A stretch of 64,000 nt of DNA from Thalassospira sp. TSL5-1 (GTDB lineage: Bacteria; Pseudomonadota; Alphaproteobacteria; Rhodospirillales; Thalassospiraceae), in assembly GCF_001907695.1 (NCBI RefSeq), contig NZ_KV880637.1, positions 1,674,001 through 1,738,000 of the forward strand, in the 5' to 3' direction. Numbering within the stretch: the stretch's first letter is position 1; the number at the start of each line of letters is the position of its first letter. The notes under the pieces are model-generated. The model saw only the letters and a program-made list of their open reading frames with translations. It searched no databases and was not told the DNA's origin. Shown here in pieces: positions 52,984 to 62,864 of this stretch. The translations under genes were made by a program, and so were the position numbers.

Positions 52984-54201
52984 ATGAACAAAAAAATCTC
53001 GGTTGTCATCGTTGCTGCCGGTAGCGGTAGCAGATTTGGTGATCCGCTGCCAAAACAATATCATCACATAGGTGACAAAACGCTTCTGCGTCATAGCATC
53101 GAAGCGTTCATGCAGCTTTGCCCAGCCCATCATATTCAGGTTGTTTATAATCCCCTGCATCAAAATCATCTGGACGCCGCGATTGGCGATTTGATAACGG
53201 GCAAAGGGTTGCGTCCAGCTGTTGCCGGTGGTGCCACGCGACAGCAATCAGTGCTCAACGGCTTGCGTGCCCTGAGCGATGTCACACCGGATTATGTCCT
53301 TGTGCACGATGCGGCCCGCCCCGGCATTGATCCTGATGTCATTTACCGCGTTCTTGATGCCTTGCAAGATCACAAAGGGGCCATTCCCGGCATTGCCGTG
53401 CATGACACCATTAAACAATGCGATGATGACAAGGTCATTTTGCGTACCATTGCGCGTGATACCCTGATGCGGGCGCAAACGCCGCAGGGATTTGACTTTA
53501 ACGCCCTTCTGATGGCCCACACCAAATTCGAGGGCCAGGAAATGACAGATGATGCCAGCCTGCTTGAGCAACTGGGTATCCCTGTCAAATGTGTGCCCGG
53601 CAGTGAGCGGAACGATAAAATCACCCGACGCGACGACATTGCCCGGCTGAGCGAATATTTAACCCCGGAAAATCCCCCCGAAAATCCCCTGAAAGAGCAC
53701 GCCATGATTGCAGAAGAATATCGCACCGGCACCGGCTTTGATGTCCATCGCTTTGCACCGGGTGATGCCTGCATGTTATGTGGTGTCTCGGTACCGCATA
53801 AGGCCCGGCTAGAGGGACATTCCGATGCCGATGTTGGCCTGCATGCCCTGACCGATGCCATTTTAGGCGCAATCGCTGCCGGGGATATTGGCCAGCACTT
53901 CCCGCCCAGTGATCCGCAATGGAAAGGTGCGGCATCGGACCAGTTTTTAAAACATGCAGCCAACCTGGTTGCCCAGCGTAACGGGCGCATTGTGAATGTC
54001 GATGTGACGCTGATTTGCGAACGCCCGAAAATCGGCCCGCATACGCCAGCCATGCGCCAGGCCATTGCTACTATCCTGTCCATCGACATTGACCGCGTCA
54101 ATGTAAAGGCCACCACGTCCGAACGTTTGGGTTTTACCGGCCGCGAAGAAGGCATTGCCGCACAGGCCGTCGCCAGTATCGCGCTTCCCCGCACGGCATA
54201 A
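52984..54201 (+). CDS. ispDF: bifunctional IspD/IspF (MEP pathway)
   Basis: 405 residues in one chain. Residues 1-230 form IspD ([39 protein letters not shown]), the CMP transfer onto MEP. Residues about 240-400 form IspF ([32 protein letters not shown] and the zinc His), the cyclodiphosphate step. The fusion is common in alphaproteobacteria and a few others, and skips the IspE step between the two reactions. Confidence 0.96.
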   Translation: MNKKISVVIVAAGSGSRFGDPLPKQYHHIGDKTLLRHSIEAFMQLCPAHHIQVVYNPLHQNHLDAAIGDLITGKGLRPAVAGGATRQQSVLNGLRALSDVTPDYVLVHDAARPGIDPDVIYRVLDALQDHKGAIPGIAVHDTIKQCDDDKVILRTIARDTLMRAQTPQGFDFNALLMAHTKFEGQEMTDDASLLEQLGIPVKCVPGSERNDKITRRDDIARLSEYLTPENPPENPLKEHAMIAEEYRTGTGFDVHRFAPGDACMLCGVSVPHKARLEGHSDADVGLHALTDAILGAIAAGDIGQHFPPSDPQWKGAASDQFLKHAANLVAQRNGRIVNVDVTLICERPKIGPHTPAMRQAIATILSIDIDRVNVKATTSERLGFTGREEGIAAQAVASIALPRTA

Positions 54202-54237
54202 ACGCGTAAAGCAACCGATAAAACCTTCACGCACTTA

Positions 54238-54273
54238 CGACAACAGGCGGGCCACATGACCCGCCTGTTGTCG
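54238..54273. terminator. bidirectional hairpin between ispDF and ispZ
   Basis: Perfect 14-bp arms CGACAACAGGCGGG and CCCGCCTGTTGTCG with an 8-nt loop, lying between two convergent genes. No clear U-run on either side, so termination is inferred from position and stem strength. Confidence 0.7.
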
Positions 54274-54293
54274 CATCAACGCAGAATAATCTC

Positions 54294-54854
54294 TCAGGCT
54301 TCCGCTTTTTCTTCTTCCGGCAATTGATATTTTAAAATTACCGGCACTTGGGCCAACCCAAACAGCAATGTGATGGGGGTAACGGCCCAAACCTTAAAGG
54401 CAACCCAAAAGTCGGTACCAAAATTGCGCCAGACCACCTCGTTGGCAATGGCCAGCACCACAAAAAACAGGCCCCAACGCCAGGTCAAAGTACGCCAGCC
54501 TGCATCCGTTACCTGAAACGCCGTTTCCAAAACGAGTTTCAAAAACAGCTTTCCCATCGCAAGACCACCAAACAGAATGGCCGCAAACATCAAATTCACG
54601 ATGGTCGGCTTGATCTTGATGAAAAGCTCATCTTGAAGATACAGCGTTAAACCACCGAAAATAATAACAAAAAAACCACCGATAAGTGGCATCATCGGAA
54701 TGGTACGGTTGATCAGAAACGACACAGCAAGCGCAACGACTGTCGCCACAACAAAAACCAGCGTTGCCGTCATCAGATTATGTGTAATGCTGTTAATTGC
54801 AAAAAACAGCACCAGCGGCCCCATTTCCAGGACCAGTTTGGTTACATGGTTCAT
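54294..54854 (-). CDS. inner-membrane septation protein IspZ/YciB
   Basis: 186 residues, five or six helices. LVLEMGPLVLFFAINSITHN at the N-terminus, GLTLYLQDELFIKIKPTIVN in the middle (family signature region), then LGLAMGKLFLKLVLE-like and NEVVWRNFGTDFWVAFKVW. The family affects septation and envelope in Shigella and E. coli. The ispZ name does not imply isoprenoid work. Confidence 0.92.
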   Translation of the reverse strand: MNHVTKLVLEMGPLVLFFAINSITHNLMTATLVFVVATVVALAVSFLINRTIPMMPLIGGFFVIIFGGLTLYLQDELFIKIKPTIVNLMFAAILFGGLAMGKLFLKLVLETAFQVTDAGWRTLTWRWGLFFVVLAIANEVVWRNFGTDFWVAFKVWAVTPITLLFGLAQVPVILKYQLPEEEKAEA

Positions 54855-54946
54855 TGTGTCACTTCTTTTGTCATTAAGGCGCCATCCTATTGTCGGCAGG
54901 GGCGCGGCGCAACAGCGCGATTGCCTTAAGGCCCCTCAAATTTCCG

Positions 54947-55285
54947 TCAGCTCACTTGTTGGTGCAGCCAGGCCGCATAGCCATCATTAATCCGGCCAAG
55001 CGGCACTTCAAGTACACAAGGGGTATCATAAGGATGAATGTCCAGCACATGGGCCTGCAATTTGGAAAATATCTGTTTTTCGGTTTTCAGCAGCAAAACA
55101 GTTTCACTTGCCTCTTCCACTTCGCCATTCCATTCATAAACCGATGTCATTGACGGTAAAATGTTGGCGCAGGCCGCCAGCCTTGCGCCGAGCGCGGAAC
55201 GGGCGATTTTGCGTGCACAATCCATATCCGGCACCGTGACATAAGCCATTACCATTTCAAGCGCATTGGTTTTGATATTTGTCAT
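54947..55285 (-). CDS. cutA: CutA-like divalent-cation tolerance protein
   Basis: 112 residues from the ATG at 55285 with AAAGGG about 10 nt upstream (the longer frame starts inside a polar stretch). AYVTVPDMDCARKIARSALG, LAACANILPSMTSVYEWNGE, ETVLLLKTEKQIFSKLQAHV and HPYDTPCVLEVP are the four CutA blocks. A trimeric protein whose link with copper tolerance is weak. Confidence 0.93.
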   Translation of the reverse strand: MTNIKTNALEMVMAYVTVPDMDCARKIARSALGARLAACANILPSMTSVYEWNGEVEEASETVLLLKTEKQIFSKLQAHVLDIHPYDTPCVLEVPLGRINDGYAAWLHQQVS

Positions 55286-55383
55286 GGCAGTTGCCCTTTC
55301 TGCGAAATTCGGCAAGACTTTGGCTATGATACGCCTACCAGATCCCCCCCGTTTTTGGGGTACGTTCAACAGGGAGTTTTATC

Positions 55384-55623
55384 ATGCCAGCGGCAAAGGC
55401 GACAAAGCCGACCAGCACCCAGAAAAACTGGCTTAAACGTGGCCTTTCACAGCCAGGAGGCAAATTGCCACTTTTTGATGAACAGGGAAAGCAGGTATCG
55501 GCAAAAACGGTTCAGGCCTGCATTGACCGTGGCTGGGCCGAACCCTGGTTTGCCAATCCGTTAAAACCCGACTGGCTGGTCTGCAAGCTTACCGATAATG
55601 GTCGCAGTGTGATAAAGGAATAA
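55384..55623 (+). CDS. 79-residue conserved hypothetical protein
   Basis: Preceded by AGGGAG. Basic N-part (MPAAKATKPTSTQKNWLKRG) and a compact domain with LPLFDEQGKQVSAKTVQACI, WAEPWFANPLKPDWLVCKLT and NGRSVIKE, which resembles a small winged-helix-like end (a common C-term: WLVCKLTDNGR). No function known. It lies between cutA and tRNA-Pro. Confidence 0.7.
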   Translation: MPAAKATKPTSTQKNWLKRGLSQPGGKLPLFDEQGKQVSAKTVQACIDRGWAEPWFANPLKPDWLVCKLTDNGRSVIKE

Positions 55624-55742
55624 TCTGTCTCTGGCGATCCGGTATATTCGTCATCCCTACTAAGGCCAGAGTTTGGAGAAGATAATAAAAAACCCGCGCC
55701 ACGAACTGGTGCAGGTTAACTGTTTTGGATCCTTGAAGGAAT

Positions 55743-55819
55743 TGGTCGGAGCGAGAGGATTCGAACCTCCGACCCCCTGCACCCCATGCAGGTGCGCTAC
55801 CAGGCTGCGCCACGCTCCG
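55743..55819 (-). tRNA. tRNA-Pro (anticodon GGG)
   Basis: Minus strand: acceptor CGGAGCG/CGCTCCG, D-arm GCGCAGCCTGGTAGCGC, anticodon stem CCTGC/GCAGG with loop ATGGGGT (GGG), T-arm GGAGGTTCGAATCCTC, discriminator A and encoded CCA. 77 nt. Confidence 0.96.
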
Positions 55820-55884
55820 ACCGATGTGCGCCTTGCGGCGCGGACAGATACATAGCCCCGCCGCGCCCAAGACGCAAATGGTTT

Positions 55885-56391
55885 TTACGGATTTTTTTTC
55901 ACTTCCTGAAGAGTAGCCCTCAAAAGCGATTGCAATCCTTCAAGTTCGCCTAAAACGTTCATCAGCGACTGCCGATCAATCGCTTTTTTCGACGAATCTG
56001 AAACAACATCAATGGCATCGTCTGAAACTGATTCGGCATAAGACACAGTTTCGCTGTCCGCCACGGAAGCATCTTTTGAGGCAGGCTGGATAGCGCCACC
56101 AGGCAACGTCCCGCCATTTTGCGCGATCAGTTTTTGTACACCCTTGATGGTGTAACCCTGATCATGCAAAAGCGCACGAATACCTTTGAGAAACTCAATA
56201 TCATCCGGCCGATAATAGCGACGACCACCCGCCCGCTTCATCGGTTTGATTTGCGGAAATTTCTGCTCCCAGAAACGCAAGACGTGCTGCTGCAGACCCA
56301 ATTCGGTTGCCGCCTCGCTGATTGTTCTGAAAGCAGAGTCAGATTTCATGGTACGGCGATTTTTCGCCGTCTCCCCCAATTCATTTTTCAT
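55885..56391 (-). CDS. MerR-family regulator
   Basis: 168 residues. HTH_MerR with [40 protein letters not shown] and [21 protein letters not shown] linker with many Asp, Ser and Val follows, and a short Leu-rich helix at the end ([19 protein letters not shown]). This gene stands next to ihfA in many alphaproteobacteria; the ligand is unknown. Another in-frame ATG at 56349 could be the start. Confidence 0.88.
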   Translation of the reverse strand: MKNELGETAKNRRTMKSDSAFRTISEAATELGLQQHVLRFWEQKFPQIKPMKRAGGRRYYRPDDIEFLKGIRALLHDQGYTIKGVQKLIAQNGGTLPGGAIQPASKDASVADSETVSYAESVSDDAIDVVSDSSKKAIDRQSLMNVLGELEGLQSLLRATLQEVKKNP

Positions 56392-56412
56392 TGATCGCGT
56401 TTATTCGTAATT

Positions 56413-56703
56413 TTATGCGTTAATGCGCGATTTGAGAACCTGGGACGGTCTGAAAACGAGCACTTTGCGGGGTAGAATCGGCACTTCTTCACCCGTTTTC
56501 GGGTTCCGGCCGATACGCTCGCCTTTGCTGCGTACGGAAAAACTGCCAAAAGAAGAAATTTTGACAACCTCGTCCCGGATCAGCGCACTGGAGATTTCGT
56601 CCAACACTGTTTCCAGTAATTGGGCAGATTCATTTCGCGACAGGCCGACTTCCTGATAGACCGCTTCGGCTAGATCGGCGCGGGTAACCGTTGTTTCCGA
56701 CAT
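56413..56703 (-). CDS. ihfA: integration host factor, alpha subunit
   Basis: 96 residues from the ATG at 56703, with AGGAGG upstream. [20 protein letters not shown], then [20 protein letters not shown] and [20 protein letters not shown], the HU/IHF DNA-bending arms with the Pro that inserts in DNA. It works with IhfB. IHF can take part in phage and recombination functions. Confidence 0.96.
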   Translation of the reverse strand: MSETTVTRADLAEAVYQEVGLSRNESAQLLETVLDEISSALIRDEVVKISSFGSFSVRSKGERIGRNPKTGEEVPILPRKVLVFRPSQVLKSRINA

Positions 56704-56883
56704 GCAGACCGCCTCCTCATAACAGGGCAATGAACACAAAGGTATAGTTGGTGGCTAAATCAGTCAATATCAATAGGATACACGTGATTGTGGCGGAAAA
56801 TTGCACTTTTTACGCCAAATCACTGATTTTTAATCATTTTTCCTGATTTTAGCTTATTTTGACCTTTAAAACAGATAAAAATT

Positions 56884-57855
56884 TTACCAACGTACCAGTG
56901 AAGCACCCCAGGTAAATCCGCCGCCCATTGCCTCAAGAACAACAATATCGCCGCGTTTGATACGCCCATCATGCACGGCTTCACTCAGTGCCAGCGGAAT
57001 GGACGCGGCTGATGTATTGGCATGACGATCAACCGTCACGACCACACGATCCGGCGAAATGCCAAATTTGCGCGCCGTACCATCCAAAATGCGCTGGTTG
57101 GCCTGATGCGGTACCAGCCAGTCGATTTGCTCTGCTTCGATCCCTGTATCTGCAAGGACTTCACGAATAACCGATGCCAGATTGGTAACAGCATGACGAA
57201 AAACCTCGCGGCCTTCCATTTGAAGATGACCAACGGTCTGGGTTGAAGACGGCCCGCCATCGACATAAAGCAGTTCATATTTGCTGCCGTCAGAATGAAG
57301 CCGGGATGCCAGAATCCCCTGATCCTCAATTGTGCCGGTCCCTTCATAGCCCTGCACAATAACCGCCCCTGCCCCGTCACCAAACAACACACAGGTACGA
57401 CGGTCTTCCCAGTCCAGAATGCGCGAAAAAGTTTCGGCACCAATCACAAGTACGGTTTTGGCCTGACCATTGCGAATATACATATCCGCGGTTGTCAGCG
57501 CATAAATAAAACCTGAACAAACCGCCTGCACATCAAAGGCAAAACCAACCACACCAAGGCGATGCTGAATTTTTGTTGCCGTCGCCGGGAACGTGTTATC
57601 CGGCGTAGCCGTCGCAACAATGATCATATTGATGTCAGAGGCCGATACCCCGGCATGTTCCATCGCCTGAACAGCAGCATGATAGGCCAGATCACTGGTT
57701 GTTTCGCCCTCGGCTGCAATATGGCGCTGACGAATACCGGTTCGGGATACTATCCACTCATCTGTTGTATCAACACGATGTGCAAGTTCTTCGTTGGTCA
57801 GCACATTAGAAGGAAGATAGGAACCACAACCAATGATGCGTGAACGAATTGTCAT
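56884..57855 (-). CDS. fabH: 3-oxoacyl-ACP synthase III
   Basis: 323 residues. Active-site Cys in [13 protein letters not shown], His in VPHQANQRI and Asn in RHANTSAAS complete the Cys-His-Asn triad. [16 protein letters not shown] at the N-terminus. Condenses acetyl-CoA with malonyl-ACP to start fatty-acid synthesis. Directly downstream of plsX, an old and common order. Confidence 0.97.
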   Translation of the reverse strand: MTIRSRIIGCGSYLPSNVLTNEELAHRVDTTDEWIVSRTGIRQRHIAAEGETTSDLAYHAAVQAMEHAGVSASDINMIIVATATPDNTFPATATKIQHRLGVVGFAFDVQAVCSGFIYALTTADMYIRNGQAKTVLVIGAETFSRILDWEDRRTCVLFGDGAGAVIVQGYEGTGTIEDQGILASRLHSDGSKYELLYVDGGPSSTQTVGHLQMEGREVFRHAVTNLASVIREVLADTGIEAEQIDWLVPHQANQRILDGTARKFGISPDRVVVTVDRHANTSAASIPLALSEAVHDGRIKRGDIVVLEAMGGGFTWGASLVRW

Positions 57856-57894
57856 GATGATGAACTGCCAATATGCGAAGGTTTAAACAAGGAA

Positions 57895-58968
57895 TTACTG
57901 TGCGGTATCTTCAGGCGCAACGTCAGGGTCTTTAACTTCCGCCTTGGACATTTCAGCCTCGAAAGAGGCAATTTCCGCCTTGATCGTTTCATTCAGCCGA
58001 TTGGCAATCAAATCATGGCACACACCAATGGCGTTTGAAAAACCAAGCGCATCCGTGCCACCGTGGCTTTTGACGGCAATACCATTAAGCCCCAAAAGCA
58101 TCGCTCCATTGTAACGACGCGGGTCCATACGTTCGCGAAAACGCTGAAGCGAACGTCGTGCAAGCAAATAGCCGATCTTAGCCCAAAAAGAACTGCGAAA
58201 TGTTTCGCGCAGGAAATGCACCAATAGACGTGCTGTTCCTTCTGCCGTCTTAAGGGCCACATTGCCGGTGAAACCATCGGTGACAATGACATCGACGGTT
58301 CCCTTTGCCAGATCATCCCCCTCGACAAACCCGGCAAATTGAATAGGCAAATTGATTTCCCGCAGGATCGATGCCGCCTTTTTGACAGACTCATTGCCCT
58401 TGAGTTCCTCAATACCAACATTGAGCAAACCAACAGAAGGCTTTTCAATGCCAAACAAAACGCGGGCAAAAACCTCGCCCAACAGGGCAAACTGCACCAG
58501 GTTTTCTTCGTTGCATTCAATATTTGCGCCCAGATCCAGCATAATGGTTTCACCACGCTGGGTCGGCATATAAGTGGCAATTGCCGGGCGATCAATTCCC
58601 GGCAGTGTTTTAAGAACAAACTTTGCCATTGCCATCAATGCACCGGTATTCCCGGCAGAAACGACGCCCTGGGCGTCACCTTCCTTTACGGCGTTGATTG
58701 CCAGACGCATACTGGAGTCACGACGCTGGCGCAGGGCAACGGACGGCTTGTCGTCCATCGTTACTTCCTGCGTTGCATGACGAACCTCGGTCACAGCTGC
58801 CAGTTCCGGACAATTATCCAGAAGCGGTTTGATCCGCGCCTCGTCGCCATACATCAGAAACTTCAAATGCGGCAAACGTTTAAGCGCGATTTCAGCCCCC
58901 GCGACAACCATGTCGGGCGCGTGGTCTCCCCCCATCGCGTCAAGTGAAATGCGAACCTGTTCAGGCAA
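57895..58968 (-). CDS. plsX: phosphate acyltransferase PlsX
   Basis: 357 residues. ISLDAMGGDHAPDMVVAGAE at the N-terminus, VSAGNTGALMAMAKFVLKTL, MLDLGANIECNEENLVQFAL, and TDGFTGNVALKTAEGTARLL. Makes acyl-phosphate from acyl-ACP for phospholipid synthesis. Followed by fabH, with DUF177 upstream. Confidence 0.97.
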   Translation of the reverse strand: MPEQVRISLDAMGGDHAPDMVVAGAEIALKRLPHLKFLMYGDEARIKPLLDNCPELAAVTEVRHATQEVTMDDKPSVALRQRRDSSMRLAINAVKEGDAQGVVSAGNTGALMAMAKFVLKTLPGIDRPAIATYMPTQRGETIMLDLGANIECNEENLVQFALLGEVFARVLFGIEKPSVGLLNVGIEELKGNESVKKAASILREINLPIQFAGFVEGDDLAKGTVDVIVTDGFTGNVALKTAEGTARLLVHFLRETFRSSFWAKIGYLLARRSLQRFRERMDPRRYNGAMLLGLNGIAVKSHGGTDALGFSNAIGVCHDLIANRLNETIKAEIASFEAEMSKAEVKDPDVAPEDTAQ

Positions 58969-59116
58969 TGTATTCTCTTGTCGTTGTTTTAAACATTATA
59001 TACAGGAAAACGTAACCGCCGCGAAACCGGTCTGCGCCGCGGTTCAGCGAGATACGCCCGGAAAGCCCGTAATTACCGGAAATTCCGTTGCGGCACAAGG
59101 TAAAGCATCAGAAGCT

Positions 59117-59689
59117 TCAGTTCTTGTTTTCCAATTTTTCCTTTAAGCCCGCCAGTTTGGCGAACGGGTTCGGCTGTTCTTCAACTTCCTCTTCCTCGGC
59201 GAAATCGTCAATATCAACACCGTCCTTGCGCGGATACGGGTCCATCGAAATTGCCAGGAACTGGGAAGCCACTTCACCAAGGTCAATCTCGCCATCGGTC
59301 AAGGGTTCGGGCTGATCCAGCAACGCCATCAGTTCTTCTTCACTGAGGCCTTCAAGATCATCCGCGGTCGATGGCAGGTTGTCCTCGCTGACATGCGGCG
59401 AATACAGAACCTCGATTTCATCATCAACGGTTTCGGGAACCGGCTCTAGGGAAACGACACAACGCTGTGTAATTTCAGCATGCAGCGGGCCACGCACCGT
59501 GACTTCGCCGTTCCCGGCAACGGTCAGGGTCAGCTTGGCGACCATTTTCTCGATACCCACCAAATCGAACCGGTCCGCAAGAGCCGCACGTTCGGCTGCA
59601 GTCGCTTCGATATCATGGGTGGTTTTTTTCGCGGTCAGTTCGTGCACTTTAACAATGCGCGAAAATTCCGGTGTCAGATTTTCAGACAT
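59117..59689 (-). CDS. DUF177 (YceD-like) protein
   Basis: 190 residues. RIVKVHELTAKKTTHDIEAT at the N-terminus, then GPLHAEITQRCVVSLEPVPE (the conserved C-V-x-x-L-x-P strand) and DLGEVASQFLAISMDPYPRK. DUF177 proteins act in ribosomal RNA maturation in plants and bacteria, or take part in rpmF-plsX expression. Usual rpmF neighbour is absent here. Confidence 0.9.
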   Translation of the reverse strand: MSENLTPEFSRIVKVHELTAKKTTHDIEATAAERAALADRFDLVGIEKMVAKLTLTVAGNGEVTVRGPLHAEITQRCVVSLEPVPETVDDEIEVLYSPHVSEDNLPSTADDLEGLSEEELMALLDQPEPLTDGEIDLGEVASQFLAISMDPYPRKDGVDIDDFAEEEEVEEQPNPFAKLAGLKEKLENKN

Positions 59690-59716
59690 TACGTAAGCTC
59701 TTTTGTTTTCAGTTTT

Positions 59717-60298
59717 TTACTGTCCGGCGGCTTCGTATGGCGGCGCCGGAAACGAGACTTCACCACGCAAAAGCGCATCATCATCCAAAAGCGAGAGATG
59801 GTCTAACGTGGCAAAAACATAAGCCGTCATCGTTGCAAGCTGATCAGGTGTGACCTGGGTATCTGCAAACAGGTTGCGATCCAATGCCGCAGCCAGACTG
59901 GCATCACCGGCCAAAACACCCTCTTCATAGGCGACAATACGGCCATGATAGGATTCTGACATTTTGCGTATGCGTTTGAGGATGCCAACATCCCCAATCC
60001 CCATTTCCCGCATATTCTGATCAAGATCAGCAAACATCACATCAAACACCTGCTGGGCAAGTTCTTTTTGTGCAGAGCTGCCTTTCAGCCGGCGAAACAG
60101 CATAAAGGCATGGACCAGAATCAGATCAAAGCGGCCTTCTTTTGTATCGGTAACACCGCCCTGAAGATAAAACTCAGGTCGGCGCGCCTGGTTTACCAAA
60201 GCAGTATATAACGCATAGGCAGAATCAGGATTTTTGCCTTTTTTTGTTAACCAGCCGAACAACGTGCCACTCCTTCGTTGACATTCGAGCCACAGCAA
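59717..60298 (-). CDS. ubiquinol-cytochrome c chaperone (CBP3/UQCC1-like)
   Basis: 193 residues. LYTALVNQARRPEFYLQGGV, then TKEGRFDLILVHAFMLFRRL and QEVFDVMFADLDQNMREMGI-like sequence, followed by GDVGILKRIRKMSESYHGRI. These are the conserved parts of the CBP3 family, which helps cytochrome b assembly in mitochondria and alphaproteobacteria. The first codon is uncertain by about ten residues. Divergent from bamE. Confidence 0.9.
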   Translation of the reverse strand: MLWLECQRRSGTLFGWLTKKGKNPDSAYALYTALVNQARRPEFYLQGGVTDTKEGRFDLILVHAFMLFRRLKGSSAQKELAQQVFDVMFADLDQNMREMGIGDVGILKRIRKMSESYHGRIVAYEEGVLAGDASLAAALDRNLFADTQVTPDQLATMTAYVFATLDHLSLLDDDALLRGEVSFPAPPYEAAGQ

Positions 60299-60424
60299 GC
60301 AGAATGCCTTGAAATTTTCGGGACGAACGTCCCATCCTGTTGCCCGGCACTATCATGCGCTCTGCGCTGAAACTCAAGGCAATTCATTTAAGATATCAAC
60401 AAACGGATCAATCCGGTGGGTTCA

Positions 60425-60877
60425 ATGGATTCAAGACTAAAACGCTTCACCTTCCTGTGCGTCGCTGGTTTAACCGCCGCCTATCTTGCCGCCTGCAGCC
60501 CACAAATAGCTAATCGTGGTAATTTGCCCGAACCCGAAGATCTGGCTCAGATCAAGGTGGGGCAATCTACCAAAGGAGATGTCACCGATCTCCTTGGAAC
60601 GCCATCAAGTGTTGCGACATTTGATCCGAATGTGTGGCTTTATATCTCCCGTCAGGTTGAAACGCTGGCCTTTTTCAAGCCGGAAGTCACCAAGCAGGAA
60701 GTTGTTGTTATCAGCTTTGACGCCTCAAACCGGGTCGATCTGGTGAAAGAATATCATCTTGAAGATGGCAAGCGGGTTGAACCCAGTGATCGCGTCACAC
60801 CGACGGCCGGTCGCGAACTGACCATCCTGCAACAGTTGTTTGGCAACCTTGGCCGCTTTAGTGAGACGGCCAAATAA
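60425..60877 (+). CDS. bamE: outer-membrane assembly lipoprotein BamE (SmpA/OmlA)
   Basis: 150 residues. Lipoprotein signal (FTFLCVAGLTAAYLAACSP, lipobox LAAC). Then IKVGQSTKGDVTDLLGTPSS and ATFDPNVWLYISRQVE, the two halves of the SmpA_OmlA fold, plus an extra C-terminal tail of about 50 residues. Part of the BAM complex, which inserts beta-barrel proteins. A GTG 9 nt upstream is a weaker start. Confidence 0.93.
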   Translation: MDSRLKRFTFLCVAGLTAAYLAACSPQIANRGNLPEPEDLAQIKVGQSTKGDVTDLLGTPSSVATFDPNVWLYISRQVETLAFFKPEVTKQEVVVISFDASNRVDLVKEYHLEDGKRVEPSDRVTPTAGRELTILQQLFGNLGRFSETAK

Positions 60878-60915
60878 AACCACCCTGATCTAATCCATAA
60901 AATCAGGAAAATATT

Positions 60916-61893
60916 TTAAGGCTTTGAAAAATGGTCGAACCCGCCTTTGGCGAGTTCGGCCATTTTACCATCCAGAGACTTCATTAAAATCTCGCCCGGA
61001 GTCTCCGTTACCGTGCCAATAACAGTAACGTCATTTCCCAAGCGGGCAATATCGTCTGCCGGGCCGCACAGCAAGAGTTCGTAATCATCACCACCGGTCA
61101 TAATTTGCTGCCAACAGGTGGCATCGTGGTCTACAGCCGCCCTACCCGCAACAGATAACGGAATGGCAGCCTGATCCAGAATCACACCGACATTAGAAGC
61201 ATGGGCAATTTTGCGAATATCGCCCGCCAGTCCATCCGAAATATCCATTGCGGCAATACGTGCCCCCAGTGCCGAGGCTTTCATACCGATTGTTAATCTG
61301 GGCTGTGGCAGCCAGTAGCGATCTGTCAAAAATGCCCTTAAATGCTGATCCGTCAGATCAAGCCGATTTTGCAGGATCGCCAGGCCAAGTGCGGCGTCAC
61401 CCAAGGTGCCTGTCACGGCAATAACGTCACCTGGCCGCGCTGCATCGCGTCGCAATGCCCGTTCGGCAACCACTTCGCCGATGGCCGTTAAGCTGAAAAA
61501 ACTGGGCCCGACCGTGGATACGGTATCACCACCATACAGTTCGACGCCCCAAAAGGCGCAGTCCTCGCCAAATGACTTGGCAAAAGAAACAATCCAGTCT
61601 TCGGGAAGGTGCCGATTATAGCCGCACGCCAATACCACGCCCGTCGGCCGCGCCCCCATTGCCGCGATATCGGATAAATTGACGCGCAATACCTTGCGGG
61701 CAATGGTTTCAGGAGCATCAACGGCACGAAAATGTACGTCGGCCACCAACGCATCGCACGTTACAACACTGCTGTTCCCTGGCATTTGCGCAAAAATGGC
61801 GGCATCATCGGTTAATCCCAATGATGCCGCCGAATGGCGGGCAATCGGCGTGAAATAGCGCGCGATCAGTTCAAATTCGCCTGATCGCTGCAC
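60916..61893 (-). CDS. thiL: thiamine-monophosphate kinase
   Basis: 325 residues. LGLTDDAAIFAQMPG with the metal pair, TCDALVADVHFRAVDAPETI, AMGARPTGVVLACG, ELYGGDTVSTVGPSFFSLTA, and MDISDGLAGDIRKIAH. Makes thiamine diphosphate from thiamine monophosphate. Directly follows nusB by 3 bp on the same strand. Confidence 0.96.
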   Translation of the reverse strand: MQRSGEFELIARYFTPIARHSAASLGLTDDAAIFAQMPGNSSVVTCDALVADVHFRAVDAPETIARKVLRVNLSDIAAMGARPTGVVLACGYNRHLPEDWIVSFAKSFGEDCAFWGVELYGGDTVSTVGPSFFSLTAIGEVVAERALRRDAARPGDVIAVTGTLGDAALGLAILQNRLDLTDQHLRAFLTDRYWLPQPRLTIGMKASALGARIAAMDISDGLAGDIRKIAHASNVGVILDQAAIPLSVAGRAAVDHDATCWQQIMTGGDDYELLLCGPADDIARLGNDVTVIGTVTETPGEILMKSLDGKMAELAKGGFDHFSKP

Positions 61894-61896
61894 AGC

Positions 61897-62394
61897 TCAC
61901 TCCTTGTTTGCTTCAAGCGGACGCAATGACTTTCCGATACGGTCCAGTACCGCATTAACTAAACGGGGTTCGTTTTCATCAAAGAACGAATGCGCCACAT
62001 CAACATATTCGGTGATGACAACCCGCATCGGGACATCTTCACGCATCATCAATTCATACGTGCCAGCGCGCATGATACTGCGCAAAACAGATTCCAGCCG
62101 TTTTGTCGTCCAGCCTTTTTCAAGGGCACCGTCAATCAGGGCATCAATATCCACCAACCGGTTTTCAACACCCTGCACCAGATCGGCAAAAAAACCGCGA
62201 TCCGGATCAATCAGGTTTTCATTCGGTTCGTCACTGTCACGCTGCCCCTGTCCATCAAGGCGGAACTCGGAATATTCCTGCACAACGCGCCCTGCGCCGG
62301 CCTGCGACAGATCAGCCTGATACAATGCCTGAATGGCGGCAAAACGTGCGGCACTGCGACGCTGGGCAATGGTGGGTTTGGATTTCTCGGTCAT
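61897..62394 (-). CDS. nusB: transcription antitermination factor NusB
   Basis: 165 residues. RSAARFAAIQALYQADLSQA at the N-terminus, FADLVQGVENRLVDIDALID, RLESVLRSIMRAGTYELMM, and VVITEYVDVAHSFFDENEPR near the end. Takes part in rRNA antitermination with NusE. Shares its ATG with the ribH stop (1-nt overlap). Confidence 0.96.
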   Translation of the reverse strand: MTEKSKPTIAQRRSAARFAAIQALYQADLSQAGAGRVVQEYSEFRLDGQGQRDSDEPNENLIDPDRGFFADLVQGVENRLVDIDALIDGALEKGWTTKRLESVLRSIMRAGTYELMMREDVPMRVVITEYVDVAHSFFDENEPRLVNAVLDRIGKSLRPLEANKE

Positions 62395-62864
62395 TACTTG
62401 TGATGTATTCCAAAATGGTTTTGAACTTCGATCATGCGCAGAACGGCATTGGCAGCCTCGCCACCCTTGTTCTTTTCGTCCGCACTGGCACGCGCCAAAG
62501 CCTGGGCTTCGTTTTCAACGGTCAGAATACCATTGCCGATGGCCAGGTTATAATCCAGGCAAAGCTGCATCAGCGCCCGGTTGGCTTCGTTACAGATATG
62601 ATCGTAATGAGTGGTTTCACCCCGGATCACGCAGCCCAGGGCCAAATAACCGTCATAACGCGGGCCGGTTGCCAGTTCGTTCATCGACTGAACAGCATAA
62701 CGGATCGCAACAGGCACCTCGAAGGCACCACTCACGGAAAGACGGTCCCAGGTTGCCCCGCCCGCTTCAAGCGTGCTGGCAGCACCTTTCACCAGATCTT
62801 CGACGATATGAGTGTAATATGGCGCATCAACAATCAGGATGTGCGGGGAGCTTGTGCTTTTCAT
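62394..62864 (-). CDS. ribH: 6,7-dimethyl-8-ribityllumazine synthase
   Basis: 156 residues from the ATG at 62864 with GGAGG directly before (an earlier ATG at 62882 lies in the ribBX end). ILIVDAPYYTHIVEDLVKGA, GAFEVPVAIRYAVQSM and LGCVIRGETTHYDHICNEAN with the catalytic His are standard. Forms the lumazine ring in riboflavin synthesis. Confidence 0.96.
   Translation of the reverse strand: MKSTSSPHILIVDAPYYTHIVEDLVKGAASTLEAGGATWDRLSVSGAFEVPVAIRYAVQSMNELATGPRYDGYLALGCVIRGETTHYDHICNEANRALMQLCLDYNLAIGNGILTVENEAQALARASADEKNKGGEAANAVLRMIEVQNHFGIHHK

Noticed and set aside
55589-55870. 93-codon minus-strand frame over tRNA-Pro
   Set aside because: Reads through tRNA-Pro and gives the known artefact peptide ([20 protein letters not shown]).
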